Below the pieces are notes generated by a model, which was given only the letters and a program-made list of their open reading frames with translations, searched no databases and was not told the origin of the DNA. DNA of 64,000 nt from Bacillota bacterium (GTDB lineage: Bacteria; Bacillota; Clostridia; Clostridiales; Clostridiaceae): assembly GCA_023445445.1 (NCBI GenBank), contig JAEXLD010000027.1, positions 15,908 through 79,907 on the forward strand, given 5' to 3'. How positions within the stretch are numbered: the stretch's first letter is position 1; each line of letters starts with the position of its first letter. A program made the position numbers and the translations under genes. This document shows, in pieces, positions 16,956-26,619 of the stretch.

Positions 16956-18488
16956 CTACTTTGTTACTTCTTTTTGTTTTTTATAGTTTAATGGACTTAC
17001 TCCCACATACTTTTTAAATTTACTGTGAAAATAATCTATGTTTTTATATCCAATAAGTTCACAGACTTCATAAACCTTTAAATTCTTTTCTACTAAAAGC
17101 TTTTTACCTTCATCTATCCTTCTCTTATCTAAATAAGTGTTAAAGGATACCCCTGTATAGTTTTTAAAAATCTTTCCTAAATAAGCACTGTTATAATTAA
17201 ATATTTCTGCTAAGGCTTCTAGCTTTAAATCCTTATAATAGTTGGTATCTACATATTTAACTATTCTCTTAATGGAAGAATTATTAGAATTTATGCTTAT
17301 TTCCTTTGATATTTCTATTAGCCCTTTTTTAAGTACAGCTATTACATCTTCTAAGCTTTCCCTCTTATATATTTCGTCGATTATTTCTTCACATTTATTT
17401 TTATTTTTAAATAGAAGAGTATAATCCTTCTTTAACTTATCACTAAAATCCATAAGACTTTTAGTAATTAGAACCTTAGCTTCATTTTCCTTATACCAAT
17501 TCGTCCTAATATATTTTTTTAGAAAGTTAATGTATTCATTAAAACTTTCTAATTGTCCAATTTCTACATAGGTATATATTGAATTTAGAATATCCCTTTC
17601 ATTTAGCTTTATATTTGTGTTTTTATTGTGCATTTCTAAATTTGATGCAACAACTAAAGTATTAAATAAAAATTTATTATTGGTTAGTTTCTTTGCACTT
17701 CTATAGGATGAATATATCTCTCTTATATCATTAACTTCTTCTCCTAAAGCAATAAAATTATTACTTTCTAACTCTTGATCTAGTGTCTTCTTTATTTTAT
17801 TTAATAACTTATTTGCATAACTTGAATTTATATTTCTAATAACTAAGGCTATTTTATCTTCTAGCTTTATGATATCAATACTTTCTTTTTCCTCTAAGTT
17901 TTTAATTAAGAACTCCTCAATTTTTATTATATTATCAAAATTATATTGATTTGAAGAATTGCTAATTAGAGCAACTTGGAAGGTTCCCTTATTAATCAAT
18001 TCTTTATTTACATCTTCATATTCATTAATTTTTTTATTTAGTATAAGTTGTCCCAATAAATACTGTCTTAGTGCAATCTTATTTTTTTCTAGATAACTTT
18101 CACTTTTTTTCTCTTCTTCTATTTCTTTTTTTAACTTAAGTACTATTTCTAGTAGCTCATCTTCATCAATGGGCTTTAATAAATAATCTTTAACACCATA
18201 CTTTATAGCTTTCTTAGCATAATCAAAATTTGAATAACCACTTATTATAATAAATTTCCCATTACAATTTTTATTTCTTATATCCTTTAATATATCCAAG
18301 CCTTCTTTTCCTGGCATTTGAATATCTAATAATATAACATCTGGTTTTAATTCTAAAATTCTATCATAACCTTCATCACCGTTAGGGGCTTCACCACAAA
18401 CTTCAAAACCATTTTCCTGCCAATCTATAATGTATTTTAAACCTTCCCTTACATAGGGCTCATCATCAACTATCAATACCTTCAACAT
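16956..18488 (-). CDS. Response regulator with AraC-type DNA-binding domain (YesN-like)
   Basis: A 510-residue regulator. The receiver domain (1-120) starts LIVDDEPYVREGL, carries the phospho-acceptor Asp in VILLDIQMP and ends with the conserved Lys in YLLKPID. A poorly conserved, largely helical middle region (about 130-395) follows. The C-terminal 100 residues are two AraC-type helix-turn-helix motifs, ending in VSPLNYKKQKE. The gene overlaps the histidine kinase gene by 23 bases. By analogy it should activate the importer operon, the divergent GH42 gene or both, in response to extracellular oligosaccharide. Confidence 0.93.
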   Translation of the reverse strand: MLKVLIVDDEPYVREGLKYIIDWQENGFEVCGEAPNGDEGYDRILELKPDVILLDIQMPGKEGLDILKDIRNKNCNGKFIIISGYSNFDYAKKAIKYGVKDYLLKPIDEDELLEIVLKLKKEIEEEKKSESYLEKNKIALRQYLLGQLILNKKINEYEDVNKELINKGTFQVALISNSSNQYNFDNIIKIEEFLIKNLEEKESIDIIKLEDKIALVIRNINSSYANKLLNKIKKTLDQELESNNFIALGEEVNDIREIYSSYRSAKKLTNNKFLFNTLVVASNLEMHNKNTNIKLNERDILNSIYTYVEIGQLESFNEYINFLKKYIRTNWYKENEAKVLITKSLMDFSDKLKKDYTLLFKNKNKCEEIIDEIYKRESLEDVIAVLKKGLIEISKEISINSNNSSIKRIVKYVDTNYYKDLKLEALAEIFNYNSAYLGKIFKNYTGVSFNTYLDKRRIDEGKKLLVEKNLKVYEVCELIGYKNIDYFHSKFKKYVGVSPLNYKKQKEVTK

Positions 18489-20283
18489 GATTTATGCCTC
18501 CTTTCTTACTTGGTAATAAAATAATTACCTTAGTACCAATATCTAGTGAACTTAATATATACAAACCATATTCTTCTCCATAGAACATCTTTATTCTTTC
18601 ATTAACATTGCTAATCCCTATACTTTTTTTATTGTTATTATTATAATTAGCTAGCTTTCCATTTATATAATCTAATTTTTCCTTAGTAATGCCTACTCCA
18701 TTATCAGAAATCTCAACTATTAAATATCCAACTTCATCATAAATTGATACTTCTATTTTTCCCACTTTAGTACTAGATTCAAGTCCATGAATAAAGGCAT
18801 TTTCAACTATTGGTTGAAGTAATAAAGGTAAAATTAAATATTCTTCTGGCTTAACTTCTAATCTAAAGTCATATTCAACCTTTCCTTTAAATCTTAAGCT
18901 TTGAATTTCTAAATAATTTTTAATCATATCTAGCTCTGAACTTAGTGTCACAACTTCATTTGTCACTTCTAAATTTCTTCTCATTATCTTTCCTAGCTTT
19001 TTAACTATATCTGCAATTTCCTTATCACCATTACAAAAAGCCTTCATTCTAATGGTTTCTAATGTATTGTATAAAAAGTGTGGATTTATTTGGCTGGCAA
19101 GCATTTTAAACTCTGCATCCTTTTGTTTAACAATAAGTTTCTTTTGCTCTATTTCTTTTATATAAACCTCATTAATAAGATTTTTAATACTATCTACCAT
19201 GGTATATAAATTCCCATAAAGGTCTGCAATTTCATCATTTCCATCTATACTTTCTTTAATTTCAAAATTACCTTCTACTACCTTTGACATTTCTTCGTTT
19301 AAAATACCAAAACGTTTTGAAAATATCTTTGAAAAGTAAAGAATAATTACTAATGATATTGTTATAGTTATAGAAATTATAGCTACACTTTTATTTACAG
19401 CATCTCTTGATTGTGCCATTATCTCATAAACAGGTACACTTACAATTACTTCAAAAATATTGTTAAAGGATTTGTCCACCTTAAATTTATCTGAAATCGC
19501 ATAACTGTTTCCTATACTTACTTCTTCCTTTTTACTATTGTAATAATCTACTTCATCTTCATTATATACAAGTACAATTTCACTGCCTTCTTCGTATTCT
19601 CCTGAAACCACTACAGTTCCATCTATTAAAATAGTAATTGGATAAGGTTGTTCAGAAATCAATTTTCTAAATTTTGATGTTTGAATACTTATTACTAATA
19701 CTCCAATATGACCATTAATATCTGAAGATATGTCTCTAATAAGTGATAGGCTATAGCCTTTTGATATTTCATCATATCTATATAGCCATGTTATTATTCC
19801 CTTATCTTCCCTTGCTTTTTTATACCATGAACTATTTCTAACATCATCATTTACCTTTACTATATTGGAATTATCTAAAATAGTATCATTATCAACATAA
19901 AGCCTAATATTAGATAAATCATTATAGTACCTTAAATAATTACTTAGAATTGGATAATCATTATAAACCTTTACATTTTCTCCATAGCTTGAGTACTCAG
20001 TTGTAACTATTTTATGTAAATTTTCATCTTGATATATCATATCTGATGTAGAGGTTGCTAGTCTTAGAGTTTCAGTTAGTCTTTGCTTTATTTGATTTGA
20101 ATTAGCTCTTGCATCCTTCTTAGAATTTTCTATTACTACATTCCTCATATTAGTTGTAAAATAAACTCCAACTGTAAGGACAGTTACTGCAACTATAATA
20201 AAATATATAATTAAAAGCTTAGTTCTTATCTTTAAATTATTTGCTATAGATTTACTTATATTATTCTTATTAAATTTAAACAT
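18466..20283 (-). CDS. Sensor histidine kinase (YesM-like)
   Basis: A 605-residue membrane kinase. Membrane segment 1 (about 22-45) and segment 2 (about 296-320) flank a roughly 250-residue extracellular Cache-type sensor. A HAMP linker and a short coiled coil follow. The phospho-acceptor lies in QINPHFLYNTLE, the signature of the LytS/YesM group (His_kinase domain), and the ATPase domain has NAFIHGLE and DNGVGI. It is first in an operon with the response regulator and DUF624 gene and is divergent from the GH42 gene. The sensor probably detects a sugar, directly or through the binding lipoprotein. Confidence 0.93.
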   Translation of the reverse strand: MFKFNKNNISKSIANNLKIRTKLLIIYFIIVAVTVLTVGVYFTTNMRNVVIENSKKDARANSNQIKQRLTETLRLATSTSDMIYQDENLHKIVTTEYSSYGENVKVYNDYPILSNYLRYYNDLSNIRLYVDNDTILDNSNIVKVNDDVRNSSWYKKAREDKGIITWLYRYDEISKGYSLSLIRDISSDINGHIGVLVISIQTSKFRKLISEQPYPITILIDGTVVVSGEYEEGSEIVLVYNEDEVDYYNSKKEEVSIGNSYAISDKFKVDKSFNNIFEVIVSVPVYEIMAQSRDAVNKSVAIISITITISLVIILYFSKIFSKRFGILNEEMSKVVEGNFEIKESIDGNDEIADLYGNLYTMVDSIKNLINEVYIKEIEQKKLIVKQKDAEFKMLASQINPHFLYNTLETIRMKAFCNGDKEIADIVKKLGKIMRRNLEVTNEVVTLSSELDMIKNYLEIQSLRFKGKVEYDFRLEVKPEEYLILPLLLQPIVENAFIHGLESSTKVGKIEVSIYDEVGYLIVEISDNGVGITKEKLDYINGKLANYNNNNKKSIGISNVNERIKMFYGEEYGLYILSSLDIGTKVIILLPSKKGGINHVEGIDS

Positions 20284-20363
20284 ATCCTTATCTCCAAAAA
20301 GTATATATTAATTACATTTTAATTCATGAAGTTAATTATGTAAATATTCTCATTATTTTAAAT

Positions 20364-20398
20364 CACTAATTATATGTATATATTAAATGCAATTAGTG
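20364..20398. promoter_or_regulatory. Inverted repeat between kinase and GH42 genes
   Basis: CACTAATT (20364-20371) and AATTAGTG (20391-20398) are perfect complements 19 bases apart, in the 179-base spacer between divergent genes. The arrangement suits a dimeric regulator such as the AraC-type response regulator next door, but this is inferred from position alone. Confidence 0.4.
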
Positions 20399-20462
20399 GT
20401 GTATTTTTAAAATTATTTTCCCTTTAAAATTTATATATCTATACTCTATAAGGAGGTCTATT

Positions 20463-22646
20463 ATGATTAGTAAAAAAACACCTTTTATTCTTTATGGTGG
20501 AGATTATAATCCAGATCAATGGCCAAAGGAAACTATAATAGAGGATATTGAGTTTTTTAAGCTTGCTAATATAAATACTGTTACTCTACCTGTATTTAGT
20601 TGGGCTCTTTTACAACCTAATGAAGATACCTATGACTTTAAGTGGCTTGATGATATTTTAGATGTGCTAAAAGAAAATAATATTTATGTTTGTTTAGCTA
20701 CATCAACAGTAGTTCAACCAACTTGGATGTCAAAAAAGTATCCTGAAATATTACCAACGGATTTTCAAGGAAGAAAGAGAAAATATGGAGGAAGAGCTAA
20801 CTTCTGCCCAAATAGTGAAAAATATCGTAAGTTTTCTGTAAAGCTTGCCACAAAACTTGCTGAAAGATATAAAGATTATCCAAATATAATTGCTTGGCAT
20901 ATAAGTAATGAATATGCTAACTATTGTTATTGTGATAATTGTGAAAATAAATTTAAAGAATGGGTTAAAAATAAGTATAAAACTATTGAAGAAGTTAATA
21001 AGGCTTGGAATATGAATTTCTGGGGACACACTCTTTATAGTTTTGATGAAATAGTTGCACCTTCAGACTTAAGTGAAATGTGGAATGGATATGATAAGCA
21101 ATGTACTACCTTCCAAGGTATGGCTATAGATTATAATAGATTTATGTCTGACTCAATTCTCCAATGTTACTTAGGAGAATATGAGGCTATTAAGGCTATA
21201 ACTCCAGAGATAAAAATTACTACTAACTTAATGGGAACTTTTAAACCTTTAGATTATTTTAAATGGGCTAAGTATATGGATATAATTTCTTGGGATAATT
21301 ATCCTGGATTAAATTCAACTCCAAGTGATATTTCCTTCCGTCACGACTTAATGAGAAGTTTAAAAAAGGATGAGCCTTTTATGTTAATAGAGCAAACACC
21401 TAATCAACAAAATTGGCAGCCTTATAATAGTTCAAAACGCCCTGGTGTTATGAGACTTTGGAGTTATCAGGCCCTTGCTCATGGTGCTGATACAGTTATG
21501 TTCTTCCAACTTAGACAGTCCATTGGTGCATGTGAAAAATACCATGGTGCTGTTATATCTCATGCAGGCCATGAAAATACTAGAGTTTTTAGGGAATGTG
21601 CAGAGCTTGGTGAAGAACTTCATTCTTTAGGAGATACTATAATTGATTCAAAATATGATGCAAAGGTAGCAATAGTCTTTGATTGGGATAACTGGTGGGC
21701 AGTAGAATTCTCAAGTGGTCCATCTATTAGCCTTAGATATGTGGAACAAATAGAAAAGTATTATAAGGCCTTTCATAATTTAAATGTTGCAGTAGACTTT
21801 GTAGAACCTAATGAAGATTTATCAAAGTACTCTGTTGTGCTAGCTCCTGTTTTATATATGCTAAAAGAAGGTGTAGCTGATAATATTAAGAACTTTGTGT
21901 CAAGGGGTGGAACCTTTATAACTACTTACTTTAGTGGATATGTAAATGAAAGTGATTTAGTTCAACTTGGTGGATATCCAGCAGAATTAAGAGATATGCT
22001 TGGTTTATGGGTAGAAGAAATAGATGCCCTTCCACCAGAAATTAATAATTCAATTAATTTTGTATCAGATTTATATTCCATGAAAAACACTTATAATTGT
22101 AATATGGTTTTCGATATCATTAACATAGAAAGTGCTGAAGTTCTTGCAGTTTATGGTTCTGATTTCTATAAGGATAAGCCAGTCTTTACTTCTAATAAAT
22201 ATGGTGAAGGATTAGCTTACTATATTTGCTCTAATCCTGAGCAGGATTTTTTAAATGACTTTGCACTAAATTTAGCAAAGAGGAATAATCTATTACTAGA
22301 AATAGAACCTATAAAATCCATAGAATATATAAATGAGCTAGAAGGAATAGCTGGCACCTATAGTATAACCTCTAGTATATCCTCTAGTATAACTGGTATA
22401 GAAATTACTAAAAGATATAAAGATAATTATTCACTAATATTTATTTTAAACCATAATGATAGTGAAATTACTATAAAACTTGATGATAGTAAAGAATATA
22501 CTAACCTTTTAAGTGTTGGTAGTAATAGTAATAATAGTAGTACTGATACTGGTACTGGTACTGATACTGGTACTGGTACTGGTACTGAAATTATAAAGGA
22601 TAAATTAGTATTAAAAGCTAAGGATGTAGCAATTCTAAAACTGTAA
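20463..22646 (+). CDS. GH42 beta-galactosidase with low-complexity C-terminal insertions
   Basis: A 727-residue cytoplasmic beta-galactosidase. The TIM barrel shows the acid/base Glu150 in HISNEYA and the nucleophile Glu310 in LIEQTPNQQNW. A Cys cluster (CYCDNC near 155-160) matches the GH42 zinc site. Then come the trimerisation domain (about 400-605) and a C-terminal beta-sandwich. Two surface loops of that last domain hold low-complexity insertions: SITSSISSSIT, and a Ser/Asn stretch followed by Thr-Gly/Thr-Asp dipeptides from a hexanucleotide repeat. AGGAGG precedes the ATG. It is divergent from the YesM/YesN operon. In a xyloglucan pathway it would remove galactose after fucose is cut off. 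The stop codon lies inside a CCCCTGGGG repeat unit. Confidence 0.93.
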   Translation: MISKKTPFILYGGDYNPDQWPKETIIEDIEFFKLANINTVTLPVFSWALLQPNEDTYDFKWLDDILDVLKENNIYVCLATSTVVQPTWMSKKYPEILPTDFQGRKRKYGGRANFCPNSEKYRKFSVKLATKLAERYKDYPNIIAWHISNEYANYCYCDNCENKFKEWVKNKYKTIEEVNKAWNMNFWGHTLYSFDEIVAPSDLSEMWNGYDKQCTTFQGMAIDYNRFMSDSILQCYLGEYEAIKAITPEIKITTNLMGTFKPLDYFKWAKYMDIISWDNYPGLNSTPSDISFRHDLMRSLKKDEPFMLIEQTPNQQNWQPYNSSKRPGVMRLWSYQALAHGADTVMFFQLRQSIGACEKYHGAVISHAGHENTRVFRECAELGEELHSLGDTIIDSKYDAKVAIVFDWDNWWAVEFSSGPSISLRYVEQIEKYYKAFHNLNVAVDFVEPNEDLSKYSVVLAPVLYMLKEGVADNIKNFVSRGGTFITTYFSGYVNESDLVQLGGYPAELRDMLGLWVEEIDALPPEINNSINFVSDLYSMKNTYNCNMVFDIINIESAEVLAVYGSDFYKDKPVFTSNKYGEGLAYYICSNPEQDFLNDFALNLAKRNNLLLEIEPIKSIEYINELEGIAGTYSITSSISSSITGIEITKRYKDNYSLIFILNHNDSEITIKLDDSKEYTNLLSVGSNSNNSSTDTGTGTDTGTGTGTEIIKDKLVLKAKDVAILKL
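22542..22589 (+). repeat. In-frame hexanucleotide microsatellite (ACTGRT)8
   Basis: Eight consecutive six-base units, ACTGGT or ACTGAT with a final ACTGAA, encode Thr-Gly/Thr-Asp dipeptides in the GH42 C-terminal domain. An AGT/AAT-rich stretch (about 22520-22541, encoding Ser/Asn) precedes it. Changes in unit number would stay in frame. Confidence 0.85.
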
Positions 22647-22701
22647 AAATTTGGTCCCCTGGGGATGTTTTTAAACTGTAAATTTTTGGTCCCCTGGGGT
22701 A
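22638..22701 (+). repeat. Tandem CCCCWGGGG repeat units (35-bp period)
   Basis: Two direct copies of AAACTGTAA plus WWTTTGGTCCCCTGGGG. The first spans 22638-22664 and contains the GH42 stop codon TAA at 22644-22646; the second spans 22673-22699. The duplicated AAACTGTAA shows that the unit includes the last coding bases of the gene. Confidence 0.85.
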
Positions 22702-22746
22702 GATTATTTTGGCTAATAACTTTTTTCATATACATCTCTTTATTTT

Positions 22747-22780
22747 AAAGAAAGCTAATATCCTTAGCTTTCTTTTTTGT
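22747..22780 (+). terminator. Intrinsic terminator of the GH42 gene
   Basis: AAAGAAAGCT (22747-22756) pairs with AGCTTTCTTT (22766-22775), followed by TTTG. From here to 23030 the sequence is AT-rich with no gene; a TATAAT-like box at 22958-22963 may be the -10 of the next gene, without a clear -35. Confidence 0.85.
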
Positions 22781-23030
22781 TTCTCCTAAAAAAACTTCCA
22801 CCAATATCACAAATTATTAATACTGTTTTATTACTTTTATCACTTGTAAATATTTTATATTAGATATTTATCTCCTTTGTTATTGTTATTCCAATTATTA
22901 TTTAATTAAAAAATAAAGAAAAGTAATATACTAAGAAAATTTTACATTTATTTACTGTATAATTATATTGATGAATTATTAAAAATGGTACAGACTATAA
23001 ATTTAAATTTATTAATTAAGGAGAATTTTT

Positions 23031-23660
23031 ATGCGCTTATTTAAAACAATTTCGCTATTACTCTTATCATCTATTTCTTCACTATTTTTTATTGGCTGCT
23101 CTCAAAATGCTGCTGATGGTAAACCAGTAATCTACCTATATCCAACTGAAGAAGAAATTATTAGTGTAAAATTAGATTATGATGGAGAACTTACTTCTAC
23201 TTATCCTACATACAAGGATGGATGGACTGTTAAAGCTAAACCAGATGGTACATTAACTAATTTAGAAGATAATAGGGAGTATTCTTATTTGTTTTGGGAA
23301 GGAAATCCAAATGTAGACTTAAATATTTCAGAAGGATTTGTAGTAAAAGCTGAAGATACAAAAGATTTTTTGCAAGAAAAATTAGACTATATAGGTTTGA
23401 CCCCAAAAGAATATAATGAATTTATAGTTTATTGGCTTCCTATTCTTCAGGAAAATGAATATAATCTTATATCTTTTGCAGGAGAAGAATATAGTAATTA
23501 TGCTAAATTAGAAATAACTCCAAAACCAGATTCAGTCTTAAGAGTTATGATGATTTACAAAGCATTGAATAAGCCTGTAGAAATTAAAGAACAGCAATTA
23601 CAGCAATTTGAGAGAACAGGATTTTCTGTTATAGAATGGGGCGGAAGGCAAGTATATTAA
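23031..23660 (+). CDS. Small exported lipoprotein, unknown function
   Basis: A 209-residue protein with a lipoprotein signal: a basic start, a hydrophobic stretch of leucines and serines, then lipobox FFIGC at residues 19-23. The mature part opens with GKPVIYLYPTEEEI and has a beta-rich, aromatic-rich composition (YLFWEGNPN, YWLPILQENEY). I have seen the KPVIYLYP opening in uncharacterised secreted clostridial proteins, but no function is assigned. It stands alone and ends at a strong bidirectional hairpin. Proximity to an ECF sigma/anti-sigma pair and sugar genes suggests a surface role only. Confidence 0.75.
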   Translation: MRLFKTISLLLLSSISSLFFIGCSQNAADGKPVIYLYPTEEEIISVKLDYDGELTSTYPTYKDGWTVKAKPDGTLTNLEDNREYSYLFWEGNPNVDLNISEGFVVKAEDTKDFLQEKLDYIGLTPKEYNEFIVYWLPILQENEYNLISFAGEEYSNYAKLEITPKPDSVLRVMMIYKALNKPVEIKEQQLQQFERTGFSVIEWGGRQVY

Positions 23661-23681
23661 GCATTTATCATTTCCATATTT

Positions 23682-23721
23682 CTGGTCCCCAGGGGGTATT
23701 CCCCTGGGGACCAGTTTTTTT
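23682..23721. terminator. Hairpin made of two inverted CCCCWGGGG repeat units
   Basis: CTGGTCCCCAGGGG (23682-23695) and CCCCTGGGGACCAG (23701-23714) form a perfect 14-bp GC-rich stem with a five-base loop, then TTTTTTT on the plus strand. It lies between the lipoprotein gene and the convergent anti-sigma gene and should terminate the lipoprotein transcript. It also belongs to the dispersed repeat family. Confidence 0.85.
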
Positions 23722-23729
23722 CCAGTACC

Positions 23730-25127
23730 TTATTTAACTTTTACTTTAATCGCTAAATCATTTAAAACATCAATTTCAGATAAATCTTTATTGTAAAAAA
23801 CTGATAGTTCTTCCTCTATTCCTGTAGTATCAAAGGAAATAATAGCATTATTTATAGCATTTAAATTATCAAATCTCTCTATACTTTCAGAGTCCATCCA
23901 TATAGGATTAAAATTCAACACTAAGTTTGGGTCTTGTAGCTTTTCTTTCATACTGCTAGGTGCAATATTAATATTATTTATTAAGATATCTTTATTAATT
24001 CCATTAACATTACAATCTATAAAAATCTTATTATTAGTTTTATTAATTGAATTAATTATAATAGTGCCAAAAGGTTCTAAGTCAATTGTATATGGCAAGA
24101 TAGTATTTAGGTCTATAAAAACTTCTGAGCCTGCTTGTTTTGAAGCTTTCTTTAATGTTGGAATAATATTAATTTCATTTATTCCCTTAGAAGAATTAAT
24201 TAAATAACGGCTTATTCTAACTTTTGTTGGAGAAATAAATTCCCTTTTCTCATCAAATCCTGAGTTATTATATAGATTTCTTCCAAATTCATTAACTATA
24301 TAAGCATCTAAAATATCTTTATCCATTAAAGACTCATTTATTTCTAGAGTATAAACAACATAAGTAATAAGTGGTGTTCTAATAACTTTTTCAACAGATA
24401 TTTTTGCCTTTTCATTTTCTTTTACAATAGGCTCCTTTAATTGGAAAATATCATTATTAGTCATTTTCATATTTACTTTTAAATTTATAGTTATTTTTTC
24501 TGATGATAAGCCAAAATTATTTACATCAATAGAAATACTATCTCCATCATCAATTGAATCAACAATTATATTCTGATAACCTATTATCTTATCTCCACTT
24601 TCTGAAAGCTTACAAGTACCACTTACTTCAATAGGTATAATATCTTTATTATTTATAGAAATCTTATTAATTTCTAATCCATTTACCAATTCTACTGATA
24701 ACAATTTTTGAATAGTATTAATGTCAGCATTTTGTCCAAAAAAAGCTGTATCTAAAGTATAAGTAAAAGTTACATCCTTTGAAGAATAAATAACCTCATT
24801 TATAGTGATATATTTATTATCAACTTCTATAACAGTATTAGTTTCTTCAATATATTCATTACTATTATCAGTAACAATAATTGAAATATTCAATTGCTTA
24901 AGCAATGAAATTAATGATGCTTTAATCGGCTTATAGTTTATACTTAATAAAAAAAATGATGCTGATAGTATAATAATTATGGATGCTGCCTGAATATATT
25001 TTTTACTAAAATGTTTTTTATTTTGATTTGGTAAATTGCTAAGTAATTTATCAATACTCTTATCAATATCTAATGGAATTTCTTGATTTAAGTAATCCTT
25101 TTTAATGTCATCAAAATTTTTACTCAT
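23730..25127 (-). CDS. Membrane-anchored anti-sigma factor-like protein (DUF4179 type)
   Basis: A 465-residue protein with a cytoplasmic N-terminus of about 45 residues, one membrane segment (about 46-65) and a long extracellular beta-rich region. This is the layout of DUF4179 proteins that partner ECF sigma factors. The start overlaps the end of the sigma gene by eight bases, so the two are co-translated. By family analogy the N-terminus holds the sigma factor at the membrane until an outside signal releases it. The signal is unknown. Confidence 0.8.
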   Translation of the reverse strand: MSKNFDDIKKDYLNQEIPLDIDKSIDKLLSNLPNQNKKHFSKKYIQAASIIIILSASFFLLSINYKPIKASLISLLKQLNISIIVTDNSNEYIEETNTVIEVDNKYITINEVIYSSKDVTFTYTLDTAFFGQNADINTIQKLLSVELVNGLEINKISINNKDIIPIEVSGTCKLSESGDKIIGYQNIIVDSIDDGDSISIDVNNFGLSSEKITINLKVNMKMTNNDIFQLKEPIVKENEKAKISVEKVIRTPLITYVVYTLEINESLMDKDILDAYIVNEFGRNLYNNSGFDEKREFISPTKVRISRYLINSSKGINEINIIPTLKKASKQAGSEVFIDLNTILPYTIDLEPFGTIIINSINKTNNKIFIDCNVNGINKDILINNINIAPSSMKEKLQDPNLVLNFNPIWMDSESIERFDNLNAINNAIISFDTTGIEEELSVFYNKDLSEIDVLNDLAIKVKVK

Positions 25128-25677
25128 GTTTATCCCCCCTACTATAATTATTTAAAATACTTTCTAATTTTTCCTTACCTCTTGAAATTCTAGAGCGTAC
25201 AGTGCCCTTGGGAATTTTTAATATCACGGATATTTCTTCATAAGAAAAATCTTCAAAAAAGTACAATATAATAGGAAGTCTAAAGTCATCAGTAAGACTA
25301 TTTAAAGAATTCCAAACATCTATTTTATTGTCAATATCTATGCTGCTATCCTTTGCCTCAAAATTAAAACTTTCTACATCTAAAGTAGACCTTCTTTTTC
25401 TAATTATTAAATAACATTCATTTACAAGTATTTTAATAATCCAAGTGCTAAAGCTTCTATCATCCTTTAAAGTATCTATTTTCGTCCATGCTTTAATTAT
25501 TGTTTCTTGAAGTGAGTCATCTACATCAAAATCAGATTTCAAAATGCTTTTAGCAATTCTAAATAGTTTATGCTTATTGTTGTTGATTAGCCTTTCAAAA
25601 GCTTCTTTATCCCTTGTTTTAGCTAAGGTTACATCATTTATCTGCCTAGTTTCTTTGAATACATTAATATTCACCAT
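25120..25677 (-). CDS. ECF-type RNA polymerase sigma factor
   Basis: A 185-residue sigma-70 family member with only regions 2 and 4. Region 2 spans about residues 25-95 (AKSILKSDFDVDDSLQETIIKAW and FSTWIIKILVNECY). Region 4 spans about 125-180 with the recognition helix in YEEISVILKIPKGTVRSRISRGKEKL. GGAGATAAAAA precedes the ATG. It forms a two-gene operon with the overlapping anti-sigma gene. Such pairs often activate their own promoter, but I could not identify one confidently in the 248-base upstream gap. Confidence 0.92.
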   Translation of the reverse strand: MVNINVFKETRQINDVTLAKTRDKEAFERLINNNKHKLFRIAKSILKSDFDVDDSLQETIIKAWTKIDTLKDDRSFSTWIIKILVNECYLIIRKRRSTLDVESFNFEAKDSSIDIDNKIDVWNSLNSLTDDFRLPIILYFFEDFSYEEISVILKIPKGTVRSRISRGKEKLESILNNYSRGDKHE

Positions 25678-25925
25678 TTTTTATCTCCTAATTTTATATT
25701 TCATTAGTAAGATGATTCATTTTTCATAAAAGTTCCCTATTAAATGCACCTTATAAAAAAAATAATGTAATATTTAAAACAGGAATAAACTTAAGCTTTT
25801 GTTTAAAGTAATATTGATATTTGACAATAAAAAATAGATAATTGTTTGTGAATTTTTATTTAGCAATAGTTTAATTATTGTTCACCAAATCTACTATACA
25901 AATTGGAATTTGCCGCTATCAATAC

Positions 25926-26342
25926 TTATAACAAACTCTCTTCATCTGTTGGATAATGTTGTGGCAAAGTAATATACCATCTTGCACCAAACTTATCCAT
26001 TATAACAGTTGCTAAAGGACTCCAGGGCAATTCGCATACATCAGTTATAACTTTACCTTCCTTTTCTAAAATTGAAAAAATGCGATAAAACTCATCTTTT
26101 GACTCAACGGTATACCCCATCTCAATAGGATTATCATACGACAAGTTCATGCCATTAGGAAGGTTCGTATCATTTGCTTCTGCAACGACGATAAAAGGCT
26201 CACCATCCTTCAATAATTCTGAATGAAAGTAATTCCCATCTTTATTTAGCACATGATACCCTACTTCAAGTCCAAATACATTACAATATAGCTCTATAGC
26301 TTCTTTACTGTTTTTTGCATAGATTCCTATTCCAATACTCAT
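25926..26342 (-). CDS. VOC-superfamily protein (PhnB/glyoxalase-like)
   Basis: A 138-residue protein of the vicinal-oxygen-chelate fold with two beta-alpha-beta-beta-beta modules. It opens with the typical YAKNSKEAIELYCNVFGLEVGYHV and ends FGARWYITLPQHY, the PhnB/3-demethylubiquinone-like signature (DKFGARW). Enzymes and binding proteins share this fold, and the activity cannot be assigned. An inverted repeat ATTAATGTA/TACATTAAT (26457-26485) upstream may belong to its control region. Confidence 0.82.
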   Translation of the reverse strand: MSIGIGIYAKNSKEAIELYCNVFGLEVGYHVLNKDGNYFHSELLKDGEPFIVVAEANDTNLPNGMNLSYDNPIEMGYTVESKDEFYRIFSILEKEGKVITDVCELPWSPLATVIMDKFGARWYITLPQHYPTDEESLL

Positions 26343-26456
26343 AATTCAACTTCTCCTAACTTAAAATATTATAAATTCTGATTCCTCTCTACAAATTCTT
26401 ATTTATATGAATGTTATCAGAATTATTCTTAGTTGGGCATTATAATACAATTGTTA

Positions 26457-26485
26457 ATTAATGTATATTTATATTGTACATTAAT
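26457..26485. promoter_or_regulatory. Nine-base inverted repeat upstream of the VOC gene
   Basis: ATTAATGTA (26457-26465) and TACATTAAT (26477-26485) are perfect complements with an 11-base spacer. It lies next to a TATAAT-like element on the minus strand (about 26439-26444). It could be an operator. Confidence 0.35.
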
Positions 26486-26591
26486 CATAGCCTTACTTAC
26501 ATAATAATATTAATGTTCTATTTTTAAATTTCTTCACCATAATATATAAATCAGCACTTAATTAAAACTGAATAACTTAAAGAATATATTT

Positions 26592-26618
26592 ATTTCCATA
26601 TTTCTGGACCCCAGGGGA
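26592..26618 (+). repeat. Single CCCCWGGGG repeat unit at the GH95 3' end
   Basis: CCATATTTCTGGA followed by CCCCAGGGG (26609-26617), ending two bases before the GH95 stop codon at 26620. The same CCATATTTCTGG flank occurs at 23674-23685. Confidence 0.75.
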
Positions 26619-26619
26619 T

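Noticed and set aside
22427..22735. Minus-strand ORF with Val-Pro repeats
   Set aside because: It is antisense to the GH42 hexanucleotide repeat and the CCCCTGGGG units; no start signals.
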